Shown: piece after piece, positions 21,055 to 31,321 of the stretch
How positions within the stretch are numbered: position 1 is the stretch's first letter
How the letters are laid out: the number at the start of each line of letters is the position of its first letter
Assembly (NCBI GenBank): GCA_043228905.1
Contig: JBHGNT010000003.1
Location: 14,384,001 to 14,448,000 of the forward strand
DNA: 64,000 bases
DNA from: Azolla caroliniana
Lineage: Eukaryota > Polypodiophyta
Direction of reading: 5' to 3'
Notes under the pieces: generated by a model
What the model was told of the DNA's origin: nothing
Seen by the model: only the letters and a program-made list of their open reading frames with translations
Databases searched by the model: none
Position numbers and translations under genes: made by a program

Positions 21055-21921
21055 TCAAAAGATTGCACTCTTGCAATATAAAGTGAGGAAATTGTGCCTT
21101 AAGCGAATGCTCGCGTTCCCATGTGGCATCATCAATAGGTTTATCCATCCATTTGATCTTGAATAGCCGAATCTCTTTAGAAGTAAACGTTTAGTACGAG
21201 AATCAAGAATTCGTTTAGGAACATGAGGTTTGTAAGAAAAATCCTCTAATGTTACAAGATCTTGGATTGTGATGGTGTTATCACGAGAGCCTAAAAATGG
21301 TTTTAGACGACTGACGTGAAAAACAGGATGAATACCAACGTTACGAGGTAAGGCAAGGTGATAAGCAGATGACCCAACTCGCTTAAGGATTTCAAATGGG
21401 CCACAATATTGTGGGGCTAACTTAGCGCACTTGCCCGTAGATAATGACGTAGAATCAGTCGGGACATGCAAAAAAACTTTTTGACCAATAGTAAATGCAC
21501 GAGGACGTCTATCCTGATCAGCATAAAATCGAGCACGATCTTGAGCTGTCTTGACATTTTCTTTGGCAATATGCAACATTTGGTTCATGTCTTGTAAAAA
21601 ATTGTGTGTACTATCTAATGTATCACGATGAATCGTGACATCAACTGGGGCACGTGGCTGAAAACCATACATCAACATAAAAGGACTATATCCAGTGGAT
21701 GTATGTTTAGAGCTATTATAGGCAAATTCTAAGATAGGAAGGTATTGTTCCCACTTAGAAGGGGTTTTTGCTACATAAGCTCGAAGCATGTCCTCAATAA
21801 TTTGATTAACTCGTTCAGTTTGTCCATCAGACTGAGGATGATCTGCGGAACTCATGCTCAACGTAGTTTCTAGTTTCTTAAAGACCTGAGTCCAAAAGTC
21901 ACTAGTAAACTTGGAATCTCA
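21055..21921 (-). pseudogene. Integrase C-terminal half of gypsy A2
   Basis: Encodes the end of the integrase core, including the catalytic glutamate in SDGQTERVNQIIED, then the GPY/F-like segment KLAPQYCGPFEILKRVGS and VFHVSRLKPF. It is separated from the first half by a TGA at 21919-21921, where A1 has CGA in S-D-R-D. So the two halves are one frame broken by a C-to-T change. Confidence 0.85.
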
Positions 21922-22990
21922 ATCACTAACAATATCCATCGGTAATCCATAAAAACGAAATAACTCATCAACAAATTGATAAGCCAACTGTTGAGCGGTT
22001 ACCATGGTTTTTGTAGGAATAAATCTAGCTAATTTTGTTAGCCTGTCAACGACAACCCATATGGCATCATGACCCCTCTGTGTACGAGGTAAACTAACAA
22101 TAAAATCCATCGAGATACTTTCCCATTTATTGTTGGGAATATCTAAGGGATGTAAAAGACCAGCAGCTTTAAGTCGTTCCGACTTATTAATCTGACATTG
22201 TAAGCATTGAGTTACGTATTTATGCACGTCAGAGCGCATCTTAGGCCAGAAAAAAGTACACGAGATGAGAACGAGTGTGCGTTGTATTCCAGGATGACCA
22301 GCAGATGGTGCATCATGACATTCATGAAAAATTTTCTGTTTAACATTTGGTAAATCTGGAACACAGACCTTTCCACTACGGTAGAGCAAACCGTTTGTAA
22401 TGTGAAAGGTCGCCTTCGAGGGTAGGGTGCTAGTATCGGCATCTAAACCAGATTCGGCTTTCGTCCAGTATTTTGAGAAATAACTGTCATCAAGGTATTT
22501 CCCTCGAAGGTGATCTAAAAGATCAGATTTTATTTCCGTGAAGCTAAGCATGTTAACTTCTTTAATGCGACTAAGAGCATCAGCAACGGTGTTCATAGAA
22601 CCCTTGCGATATCGTATGGAAAAATCAAAATCTTGCATAAGGTCAGCCCAACGGCCTTTACGACCAACAAGATCGGGCTGGTCACAAAAATACTTTAATG
22701 ATTGATGGTCTGTTGTAACCACAAATTTATTTCCATAGAGATAGTGCCTCCATGTTTTAAGTGCGTGTATCACCGCAAACAACTCTTTCTCTTGAACCGA
22801 ATACCGAGATTGAGCAGCATCAAGCTTCTTACTTTCAAAAGCGATAGGGTGACCACCTTGATAAAGAACGGCACCAATAGCATAATCACTAGCATCAGTT
22901 TCAATTGAGAAAGGCTTAGAAGGGTCTGGTAATAGAAGAGTGGGAGCCTGACACACATGCTCCTTGAGTGTCTCAAATGATTTGTCAAGT
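21922..22990 (-). pseudogene. RNase H and integrase N-half of gypsy A2
   Basis: An open minus-strand frame carries RNase H (ETDASDYAIGAVLYQ, QEKELFAVIHALKTWRHYL, TTDHQSLKYF), the integrase zinc segment (H-P-G-I-Q-R-T, then CLQCQ) and the core start MDFIVSLPRTQ, ending with IVSD. The frame extends upstream to 23235, but that part is leader sequence fused by the deletion of gag-protease-RT and matches nothing. Confidence 0.87.
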
Positions 22991-23357
22991 TGTTCATTCC
23001 ATGCACAAGAATAATTATTATCGTAAGAGTTCAAGAGAGGAGAGAGTGGGATATATATCGCAATATGCAAAAGGCCATGAGTTGAGCGTGTGCGATTAGT
23101 GCAAACACGCTCGGCCCGATGCATAATAATAAGTAAAATCGTAGCGTAGTAGGAGGTAGAAAGAAAGAGAATAAAACGTAATACCAATTTGATTCGACCA
23201 TAAAGAACGCATAATAGAAAAAGAGAAGAGATCAAAAAAGAAGAATACCGGGTTTAGAGTGTTGTTTTGATCCTGAGAAGAGCATGACGAGCCTTGTTAG
23301 ATCCCCCTCGCTCACACGCAAAAAATATCAAAACAACAAAAAAATTGTTAGTAAAAG

Positions 23358-23369
23358 CTCTGATACCAC
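23358..23369 (-). other. Primer-binding site of gypsy A2
   Basis: On the minus strand TGGTATCAGAGC is complementary to the 3' end of plant initiator methionine tRNA and starts one base inside the LTR. It fixes the element's orientation as minus. Confidence 0.85.
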
Positions 23370-23840
23370 TGTTAAGAGTCTATTACTAATCAATAGACCA
23401 AATCAAGTAAAAAGGAAGAAAATAGATTGGATAGAAGAACCCGTTCCACCCGACCACCCCCGAGCTATGATCTAGACATAGCCAACCTACCACCGACGTC
23501 CCATACCGCCGGATATTAGGATGACTAATACCTTGGAAGAGATAAACACGATCGTCGAGACGAAAGCCTAGCCCGCACCACCGGTGTCTACGCCAGCAGC
23601 CTTCCGACGTGATTCCTATGAGGGTAGCTAAGCCTCATATTTATACCTTTTCCTAGGCCCCTTGAATAGATGTGCCTTTCTAAAAGGCTCTCTATTCATT
23701 GGTTGTCTAAATCATGATAGTGCATGCACATATCATTCATTCTATCCAATCATTAGTCCCCTTTTTAATAATAGTGAACATACCCTTCACTAATGTAAAT
23801 ATTAGTGACCTACCCTCACCAACGTTATGTGTACATAACA
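23370..23840 (-). repeat. 5' LTR of gypsy A2 (471 bp)
   Basis: Same ends as the left LTR, but keeps the 54-bp block (near 23565-23618) that the left one lacks. Otherwise I saw no difference, which suggests a recent insertion. A 48-bp start of the same LTR family occurs at 53965-54012. Confidence 0.9.
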
Positions 23841-24105
23841 GAGAGAGATAGAAAGTTGTTCTGTTGTAACCACTGGTAGATGAAGATAGAGCTTGAGGTG
23901 ATTGCCTCTGAGTCTCTCATTGTACCCTTCTTCTCATAGTGATTGTTGGAGTCTGTGGGCTCCTGTGGTTTTTCCCGATTTGGGTTTTCCACGTAAATAT
24001 TCCATGTCGTCTCTGTTGTTTGTGTAAGTGCATTGATATTTTCTGTTTATTTCTTCCATTGTGAGTTTGAGACTCAGTTGTGGTCGAGCACTATTCCACA
24101 CTATC

Positions 24106-24117
24106 TGGTATGAGAGC
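24106..24117 (+). other. Primer-binding site of copia-3
   Basis: TGGTATGAGAGC, one base different from the initiator-Met tRNA complement TGGTATCAGAGC, lies five bases after the 5' LTR end. Use of this tRNA is typical of Ty1/copia elements. Confidence 0.8.
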
Positions 24118-24149
24118 ATAGACGATCCATTCAGTGGCATGTTCAAGCT

Positions 24150-24924
24150 CACTTGCTCCAACTACCTAGTGTGGAAGTCAAATATGAGGGACATGTTGGT
24201 GGTTAAAGATCTCTAGTTGCTGGTATAGTTTGGAGGCAAAAGACCGGACAAGATCAATGCCACGACCTATGAAGTAATGCACATGAAAACGACGACATAC
24301 ATTCGATGTTTCATTGACATGAGCCGGTACAATAACTTTATTGAAGAGATCAAGGCCAATGAGCTTTGGGAGAAGATCAACATGATGTTGGAGAACAAGA
24401 ATGCCATAAATCGGGTCTCGTCATTCAAGAAGATAGTGAAGCTCCGGTATCAAGACGGTGACAGCATGGGAGAGCATATGAATGCCTTCCAAGGGTTGAT
24501 AAACCAAACTACCTCGCGTGAACTACCATTAGCCGACGAGGTACTAGCACTGTTATCGCTTAGATCCCTCCCGGATAGCTGGGAGACATTGGTTGTCACT
24601 TTGGGCAATGGCGGACCAGAGGGAAAGAACTTATCCCTGGCAAGAGTTAAGTCAAGTCTACTAAATGAAGAAGCTCTCCAGAAGGACCATGTGTCTGGAA
24701 CCAATCCGAAGGCCTTGGTTACGCAAGATGACCATAACCAGGGAAGAGGCCGGAATCGGAGTCCCCTGAACCGGAACAAATCGGGGATGAGGTCGAAGTC
24801 AAGAGGGAGGCCCACTTGCTTTTATTGCGGAAAGCTGGGGCATTTTCAGAAGAATTTCCAACACTTCCGGAAAGCCAAAGGGGGAGTCGGCATTTTGGAA
24901 CCGAGGAAGATTTCGGAAAGGTGA
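24150..24924 (+). pseudogene. Gag of copia-3
   Basis: The last 215 codons from ATG 24277 form the main open part, with earlier Gag-like coding between 24150 and 24277 in other frames. Motifs are a UBN2-type core (FKKIVKLRYQDGDSMGEHMN, then SLPDSWETLVVTLG) and a single knuckle CFYCGKLGHFQKNF that has lost its last Cys (Phe in its place). The protein would coat the RNA. The frame ends at TGA 24922, before the protease. Confidence 0.85.
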
Positions 24925-26240
24925 GGAATGTCGACAATCACGACAAATGAAGGAGAGTTGTTGCTCATCACCGAGGAAAACGAGTTATATCTTGTCACCA
25001 ATGAAATGATGTGGGTGGTCGACTCCAGCATGTCGTTCCATGTGACCCCCGACCGGAAGTGCTTCTCATCTTACAGAGCCGGAGATCACGGTTCTATTTG
25101 GATGGGAAATGAAGGTCGGCATAGGAGACTTCTGGTTGACGACGTCAATCGGGTGCCAGTTGTTGTTGAAAGATGTACGACACGTTCCGAAGGTTCAGAT
25201 GAACCTGATATTAGCCGATCAACTAGATGATGAAGGCTACACAAGTAGCATTCGTAACAGAGTCATGAAGTTTTGCAAAGGAAGCCTGATAGTGGCCGAA
25301 ACTTGGAAGATTGACATGTTGTACCTTATGCATGCCTAGATATGCCGGGAAGAAGTGAACATGGTATCCAACACTGCTGGTGAGTTGTGGCACAAGAGGT
25401 TGTGTCGCATGAGCCAGAAAGGGATGCGAAGACTTGCCGAAGATAACCTCATTCCGGAGGTCAAAGACGTGCATCTTGAGAAGTTCACTGATTGCTTGGC
25501 CGGCAAGCAGAACCGAACCTCCTTCCGTATCCGACCACCGTTGAGTCGGAATGCACCGCTGGAACTTGTGCTTACTAATGTATGCCAAGTGGACACAAAG
25601 TCACATGCCGGATTGCAGTACTTCATGACGTTCCTAGACAACCATGAACGAAAGTTGTGGGTCTCACCATTGAAGACGAAGGACCAGGTATTATCCGTCT
25701 TCAACGAATTCCACGTGAGGGTGGAAAGGGAAACCGACCGGAATTGAAGGCGGTTCGAGTGGACAACGAAGGAGAATACCGGGGGTAGTTTTAGGAGTAC
25801 TATTGGTCGATGGGAATCCGGCTCAAATTTACCGTGCCGAAGTCACCAAAGCTGAACGGATTGGCTGAAAGGTTGAACCAGACTGTGATGGAGAGAGTCT
25901 GGAGCATGCTGGCACATGCTAAGTTGTCCAAGAAGTTTTGGGTTGAGGCGCTCATGATAGCAACATATGTGATAAATAGATCACCGTCAACACCCTTGGA
26001 TGGACACAAACCACAAAGAGTATGGACCGGTAAAGACGTGTCTTACCATCATCTGAAGGTGTTCGGTTGTCTCACTTACGTGCATGTAGCCGTAAAGAAC
26101 GAAATTTGATCCGAAGTCTCGCCTACGTGCATATTCCATGGATACGACGATGGTGATTTCGGCTACCGAGTGTGGGACTTGGTCAACAAGAAGGTCTTAT
26201 GGAGTCTAGATGTACTCTTCATGGAAGACAACACCATTGT
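24925..26240 (+). pseudogene. Protease and integrase of copia-3
   Basis: The protease active site reads WVVDSSMSFHVTP (24995-25060), with Asp kept and the usual Gly replaced by Ser. A GAG-pre-integrase segment (ELWHKRLCRMSQKGMRRL, 25380-25440) has the zinc histidines, then CLAGK. The integrase core shows an LVLTNVCQVD start in which the expected T-D is T-N, and NGLAERLNQT with the glutamate near 25857-25886. KVFGCLTYVHVA marks its end. Frames change at about 25230, 25340, 25745 and 26105. Confidence 0.8.
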
Positions 26241-26559
26241 TGACTAGGAGTCGGAGAACAAAATAGCGCACTCCAGGTCGATTGACGGAGATCGGTTGGA
26301 AGATGCAATGACCCATTCGGTCGGAAGCTGGATGACACTCAAAGAACCGGCCGGAGTCAGACAAGAAATCGAACCGACCGATGAAGAAGAAGAATAAGAC
26401 ACTGGGACCGGTCAAGACCCCAAATTGGATTCGGATGAAGAACAGACGGAGGAACCATTGGTCGGAAACGAAGGACGGAGATACCCTCTGAGAGAGAAGG
26501 CCCCCTCGGAGACTTCCGGATTTAGAGCATGTCTTATCGACCAGCGAGGGGGAGCCGGA

Positions 26560-27450
26560 AATGTTCGAAGAACCAGTGAAAGAAACCCACAACCACAAGT
26601 GGTTAAGTGCCATGCAGGATGAGATAGATTCCCTGCATGAGAACCACATATATGATTTGATGGAGCTGCCGAAGGGAAAGAGCGTTCTCTAGAACATGTG
26701 GGTATACAAGCTCAAACCAGAAGACGTTGGAAATCCACTGAGATACAAACCCTGGATCGTGGTGAAGGGGTTTCAACAGAAGAAAGGAGTGGATTTTGAC
26801 GAGATCTTAGCCTCGGTAGTCAAGGTGACATATATCCGGACAGTGTGGAGCATAGCAGCAACCATGGACCTCGAGGTAGAGCAACTAGACGTCAAGACGA
26901 CGTTCCTACATGGAGACCTCGAGGATGAGATCTACATGCAACAACGGAAGGTTTTGACAAGAAAGTGAAGGAGAAACTAGTGTGCCGGTTGAAGAAGAGC
27001 TTATACGCACTGAAGCAAGCCCCCCGGCAATGGTACCGGAAGTTCGTCTCCATGACCAATCAAGGATACCACAAGACGCAGGCCGACCACTGTGTATTCG
27101 TGAAGAAATTTGATGGAGGCGACTTCCTAATACTCCTGCTGTATGTGGACGACGTGCTGATTGTCGGACGAGATCTTATCAAAATCGGAATGCTAAAGAA
27201 GTTCCTGAGCCAGTCCTTCTCAATGAAAGATATGGCTCCGGCGAGGCATATCCTAGGGATGCACATAATCTGGGACCGGAAGAAGCTGTTGAGGTTGTCA
27301 CAACAGAAGTAAGTGGCAAAGGTGCTCCAACGATTCAACATGATGGTAGAAGAAGAAAAGGAATGCAACCTACCATTCTCGGACCAAGCACATCCAAAGG
27401 AGATATCACTATCTCTGGGAGAAGTTAGAAGAAAAATAGTTTTCACTGAT
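26560..27450 (+). pseudogene. Reverse transcriptase of copia-3
   Basis: Copia RT motifs in order: W-L-S-A-M-Q-D-E (26600), VVKGFQQKKGVDFDEI, VEQLDVKTTFLHGDLEDEIY, LKKSLYALKQAPRQWY and the intact catalytic LLYVDDVLIV near 27138-27155, then FSMKDMAPARHILGM. Three frames are needed. Coding ends soon after the S-L-S-L-G motif near 27420 with no RNase H, so the 3' part of pol has been deleted. Confidence 0.83.
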
Positions 27451-27574
27451 AAAGGTCCATATGGAGGAGAACAGATCGGACATGTTGACCATGGTGTTGT
27501 CAACCGAAAAGCCGGACACGTGTTGGAGACGGATCAGACTAACGAGACATCCCATGCCAGAGTGATGGGGAGTT

Positions 27575-27822
27575 TATTGGGAAATAGGTCCCTCCGGATG
27601 AGAACCAGATGATGCGGATTGTACGAGACGAAGGAAGGAACCAGATCGGATGGATCTGGTATAAAAACCAACAAATAGGAACATATTAGTAAATATGTTT
27701 AGACATGACCGTTGAGGTCATATTTGTAAATAGCCCCCAAAGTTATATAAGTATAAATATAACTAGGGTAATACTGTTTTGGATGTAAATCATCATTATA
27801 GTTGTTGTTATCATTCTTGTTG

Positions 27823-27866
<44 letters not shown>

Positions 27867-28120
27867 TAGAAAGTTGTTCTGTTGTAATCACCAGTAGGAG
27901 AAGATAGAGCTCGAGGTGGTTGCCTCTGAGTCTCTCATTGTACCCTTCCTCTCATAGTGATAGTTGTAGTTTGTGGGCTCCCGTGGTTTTTCCTGATTAG
28001 GGTTTTCCACGTAAACATTCTGTGTCGTTTATGCTGTCTGCGTAAGTGCATTGCTATTTTCTGTTTATTTCTTCCATTGTGAGTTTGAGACTCGGTTGTG
28101 GTTGAGCGCTATTCTGCACA
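27575..28120 (+). repeat. 3' LTR of copia-3 (546 bp)
   Basis: Starts TATTGGGAAATAGG, a mutated form of the TGTTGGGAAACAGG start of the 5' LTR, after a GATGGGGAG purine tract. Ends ATTCTGCACA. Includes a long (GA)n run at 27827-27862, the equivalent of the site where gypsy A2 landed in the 5' LTR. Confidence 0.87.
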
Positions 28121-28500
28121 AAAAGTATCCTTAACCTCGTCCTCGGTGGGTGCCCGCGTTAGTTGGCAACGGAGGTTTTAGAGGCGAATGACAAAGTCGG
28201 TGATGGAGTCCCGATTAAACGGCCTAATTGAATAGAACTAGGAAATGATCTCACGTTGCAGAACACTTCGATGGAATAGGCGTAGGAACGTCATTCGAAG
28301 TTGATCGAAAGTTGTAAATGTGGTCAGGTTGAGGTGTGAGTCCCACCGCACTACTCATCCGTTGAGAGTGTGCCCAAACTCTGCGATATTGGACACATTG
28401 GCCTCATCTTCCAGTAGTCACTGCGAGACGTGGTTGGTGTTCCACGTGTTGAGAAATGACCTCACAAATTGGCATTTGTTTAGCTCCATGGACAATTGTA
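28121..28500 (-). pseudogene. Gag core of TatB, upstream part
   Basis: Translated on the minus strand, this gives Gag core segments comparable to TatA: FGHTLNG then TTFDQLRMTFLRLFHR and L-Q-R-E-I-I-S, followed by FYSIRPFNRDSITDFVIRL with stops in between. This is the piece separated from 19400-20321 by copia-3. Towards 28500 similarity fades; the start of gag and the LTR are missing. Confidence 0.7.
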
Positions 28501-28639
28501 CTCGGCATACAAAGTAATAATTGGCAACCACCTTCAGGTTCCCATGTTGTAGAAGATGAATATTGTTTAGCATACAAAAGTGTAGAACCACTTATTTCAT
28601 TTTTCTTTATTATAAAAATGTGATTGAAGCTTATATTGT

Positions 28640-30355
28640 TTAACTGTGCGAGCACTTAACATTCCCAACACCCCCATCTGATATATATCTCTTAAAGTCA
28701 TATGCTTCCTTTAAGTGTAAGACTTTTGGGCGTGGTGCATATGCATCACAAATGACATCAAATAGTTTTGGTAATGTGAAAGCATCATGCTGAGACAACT
28801 GTATGGGGAATATGCTAAACATCTGATCTATATGATCATGTGTGTGGCCAACCAAAAGAAAATTGACTTTCACTTTTCTAAACAATCGTTGGTTGACCAA
28901 CATACTTAGATAGCCAAACACAGTTGAATTTTTGTTCTCTCTAGTAGTATTGTCCAATTGAATGTATAGAACAAGGGGGAACGGTTGGCCCCAAGAAATC
29001 AAAACTCGGTGAATCACTGTAACTGTTAGGTTAGGGTCATTGTGAACATTGGGGTATGTAATGAAGACGTGGGGTCCAATAGACCTATTATAAGCCAAGC
29101 ATCCCACCAAGTGCATTTGAACAAGGCACTCATCATTGATGTCTTTGGGGAGCCTCCACATATGCGGCAAACACGTTTTCTTTTGGTCCATTCCATCTAT
29201 CATTAAGCACATTTATTGTTCGGGCCTCTTCAAACACTTCTCTCTATGATGCATCGCCTTCTTTCGTTCTAACGATTGTGCCTCACGATGCTCCTGTAGT
29301 AACTTCTTACTCATATCCTTTTCCATTGATGTCTTTGCACCTTTAGCCAAACTTTTAAGATTTCCACAAATGGAGCATACCCCATGCGTACTTTACGCGG
29401 AATGATAACATTTGAAAACCGAGCTCTCCATAATCTTGTGAATTGGTTATATGTGACATATTTATTACATGAGCCCACCATATCTGATCGATAGACATCA
29501 TAAACTTCCCGACGTGTGTAATTATCCTACTTGTAGTGGGCATTACTTCACATTTTAACTAAAAGTAACTTTTCATCCAACCAATAGTATGTCTTCCAAT
29601 TGCACCTTTCATACTTGGAACCTCTTTACAATTGAGCATCTGATCCCCCCTAAGTAGACGTTGTTGTACTCTATGTAGCCTAACACATAACGTAATTTTG
29701 AAGGCAACTCTACATATCTATTGCGCATGGAAGATATAATGTTCGAATGATACTTTGATCCCCGTACATTTGTCAGACACTAGTTGCATATGTGACCCGA
29801 GGTAAGTGTCTTGCTCATCACTAGTCATCGAAAAATAGTATCGCCTTAATTCTCGCAACTTTGATTTTCCAATCATAGACATACAACCACGAGCACAACA
29901 TATTTTGTTGACATCAAATCCAATCTGCCTATATGATGTCACCAAGTTAAATCTGGCCAGAATAATTCTACGTGAGATTCTTCTAATATGCATAGGGCTT
30001 CTAGATTTCTCTTCCTGCATAGAAGTTGGGGTAGCCTTGTTACAATCCAATTCTTTGTTGTGACCATCGCCCATGATATTCGATGTTTCATTGGCACTAC
30101 CTTCATTCTCCGTATCTTTATTAATATTGTATTCTTCAATAGAGAACTCGTCACATGTGTCATTATTCACTTGTGTTGTAGGTGAAGATGAGCTCAGACA
30201 ATACTCTTCGATAGAAATGGATGAGTCTGTCGACAGACAATATTCTTCGATAGAAAATGGTGAGTCTGTCGATAGACAACACTCTTCGGTAGAAAACAAA
30301 GAGTCTGATGACAAACAATATTCTTCAATCGAGAATGGTGAGTCTTCACTCATGG
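28640..30355 (-). pseudogene. DUF7869-type gene, decayed
   Basis: The gene runs leftward from ATG 30353. Codons 5-56 are four 13-residue repeats (SPFSIEEYCLSSD type). A conserved CCARGCMSMIG start and a segment like R-Y-Y-F-S-M-T-S-D-E-Q follow. After a stop at 29718 the frame breaks several times, keeping an N-V-I-I-P-R block and a C-x2-C pair (VCSICG, near 29365-29385), then an E-K-D-M-S-K-K-L-L-Q-E-H helix. The last 190 codons (28640-29212) hold MIDGMDQKKTCLPH, YIQLDNTTRENKN and FLLVGHTHDHIDQMFS, which I associate with uncharacterised domain DUF7869, often multicopy and perhaps transposase-derived. The function is unknown. The name is from memory of the family pattern. Confidence 0.72.
30186..30341 (-). 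repeat. Four 39-bp coding repeats
   Basis: Four tandem 39-bp units each encode 13 residues with an S-I-E-E-Y-C-L-S core at the N-terminus of the DUF7869-type pseudogene. A fifth degenerate unit (F-S-I-E-E-Y-N-I) lies about 45 bp further on. The frame is kept through all units. Confidence 0.9.
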
Positions 30356-30359
30356 CTTA

Positions 30360-31170
30360 AGGTCCACACAGAGTTCTTCAAGTTATGTGCTTGGGCTAAT
30401 ATAAAAAACTGATAAGCTCCTATCTAAACAGAAGATCCCTCAATATAATGTCTATATTATTTAATATTATATTAATATAATAAATAAAGATATTATTTTT
30501 AATAAAATAATTTTATTCAACATATTAATAATTACTTAAACTAGTCAATATAAAGTCGAATCAATTATATTTTATACCTTATTAATCCTATAATATATAA
30601 TTTAAATTAAATTCACTTTAGCCATGAAGTATAATATTACAATCATTACCAAGCCATATATATGTTGGTTTAAAGTTAAAATCATTGGTTAATTAATGGC
30701 ACCCATATTTAATATAGAACTTCTCAATGATTGGTTCATTCATGCCCACCATGTTAAATATAAGCCTTTTCAATAATTGGTTCGTTCATGGTCACATCTT
30801 TAATACAAAAAACATTAGAGAGTCATAAAAATGTTTCTTTGAGTATTCAATCATTGGTTGGTTCATGAACCTCTATCATTGTTTTATTTATGACCTTCAA
30901 AGGCATTGTATGTTAGTTTGAGTATAAAATAATTATTAATTGTTAGTTTGAGTATTTAATCATTGATTCATTCATAAGTATCATTTAATTCAAATCCATT
31001 CGAGAGTCATTGGTACATTCAAGATTATGTACTAAATAAAGTGTACTAAGGTCAAAGAAAAAAGTGTTCTAAGGTCAAAGAAACACTTTCTTAGGTCTAA
31101 CTAACTAACCTTAAGCTTACCAACCCTGGTTAAAGTAATTGTGGTTACTTTAACCGCAGTGGTCAATCCT
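30360..31170. promoter_or_regulatory. Divergent intergenic region with repeated ATTGGTT motifs
   Basis: A strongly A/T-rich stretch between two divergently oriented pseudogenes. Five copies of an AATnATTGGTTnnTTCATG-like motif occur at about 30681, 30726, 30772, 30848 and 30959. ATTGG is the reverse of CCAAT, so these could be CCAAT-type promoter elements or just the remains of a decayed tandem repeat. No gene is seen here. Confidence 0.4.
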
Positions 31171-31178
31171 TATAAATA
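31171..31178 (+). promoter_or_regulatory. TATA box of the ParB-methyltransferase gene
   Basis: TATAAATA lies 116 bases before the proposed start codon at 31287, followed by GGAAGACC and a leader without good upstream ATGs apart from 31265. The 31265 frame would hit a stop right after the first splice, which favours 31287. Confidence 0.6.
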
Positions 31179-31321
31179 GGAAGACCTCCTCATTTCGCAA
31201 TCACTCACGCGCAAAACAGAGCACAAACAACCCATAGCACGCAGCACCAAATCGTCATCTCCCCATGAGCATCGACAACGAGAATCATGTCTTCGAAGAA
31301 GATCGAGCGCCAAGAATCCAA

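Larger units (their letters stand above)
20626..23840 (-). mobile_element. Gypsy A2, internally deleted, inside copia-3 LTR
   Basis: Minus-strand element with LTRs 20626-21042 (3') and 23370-23840 (5'). Its initiator-Met primer site abuts the 5' LTR at 23358-23369, and a purine tract lies at 21043-21053. Only RNase H and integrase remain; gag, protease and RT are deleted. The LTRs look identical except for a 54-bp block present only in the right one. It landed in the GA microsatellite of the copia-3 LTR, which hides the target duplication. Same family as A1. Confidence 0.9.
20322..24100 (+). repeat. 5' LTR of copia-3, interrupted by gypsy A2
   Basis: Begins TGTTGGGAAACAGG at 20322 and runs to the GA microsatellite near 20621. 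It resumes at 23841 and ends CTATTCCACA at 24100. The two parts align along their whole length with the 3' LTR. Both carry a palindromic-looking A-A-C-A-T-A-T-T-A-G-T-A-A-A-T-A block and a TATAAGTATAAATATAACT region that is a likely promoter. Confidence 0.88.
20322..28120 (+). mobile_element. Copia-3, complete ends, nested in TatB gag
   Basis: Plus-strand Ty1/copia element with two LTRs: 20322-24100, itself split by gypsy A2, and 27575-28120. The primer site is at 24106. Gag, protease, integrase and RT are recognisable but broken. RNase H is deleted between about 27440 and the 3' LTR. It lies within the gag of TatB, whose two halves flank it. The 5-bp flanks (CCATG and AAAAG) do not match, so the target duplication was lost or the join was rearranged. 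Confidence 0.88.

Noticed and set aside
20621-23845. Target-site duplication for gypsy A2
   Set aside because: GTGTG and GAGAG do not match; the insertion lies in a GA microsatellite that may have changed length.
20317-28125. Target-site duplication for copia-3
   Set aside because: CCATG and AAAAG do not match, and about 20 bp of TatB gag seem to be missing at the site.
31265-31321. Upstream ATG as start of the methyltransferase gene
   Set aside because: Its frame joins to a stop (TGA) immediately after the first splice, whereas ATG 31287 stays open into exon 2.
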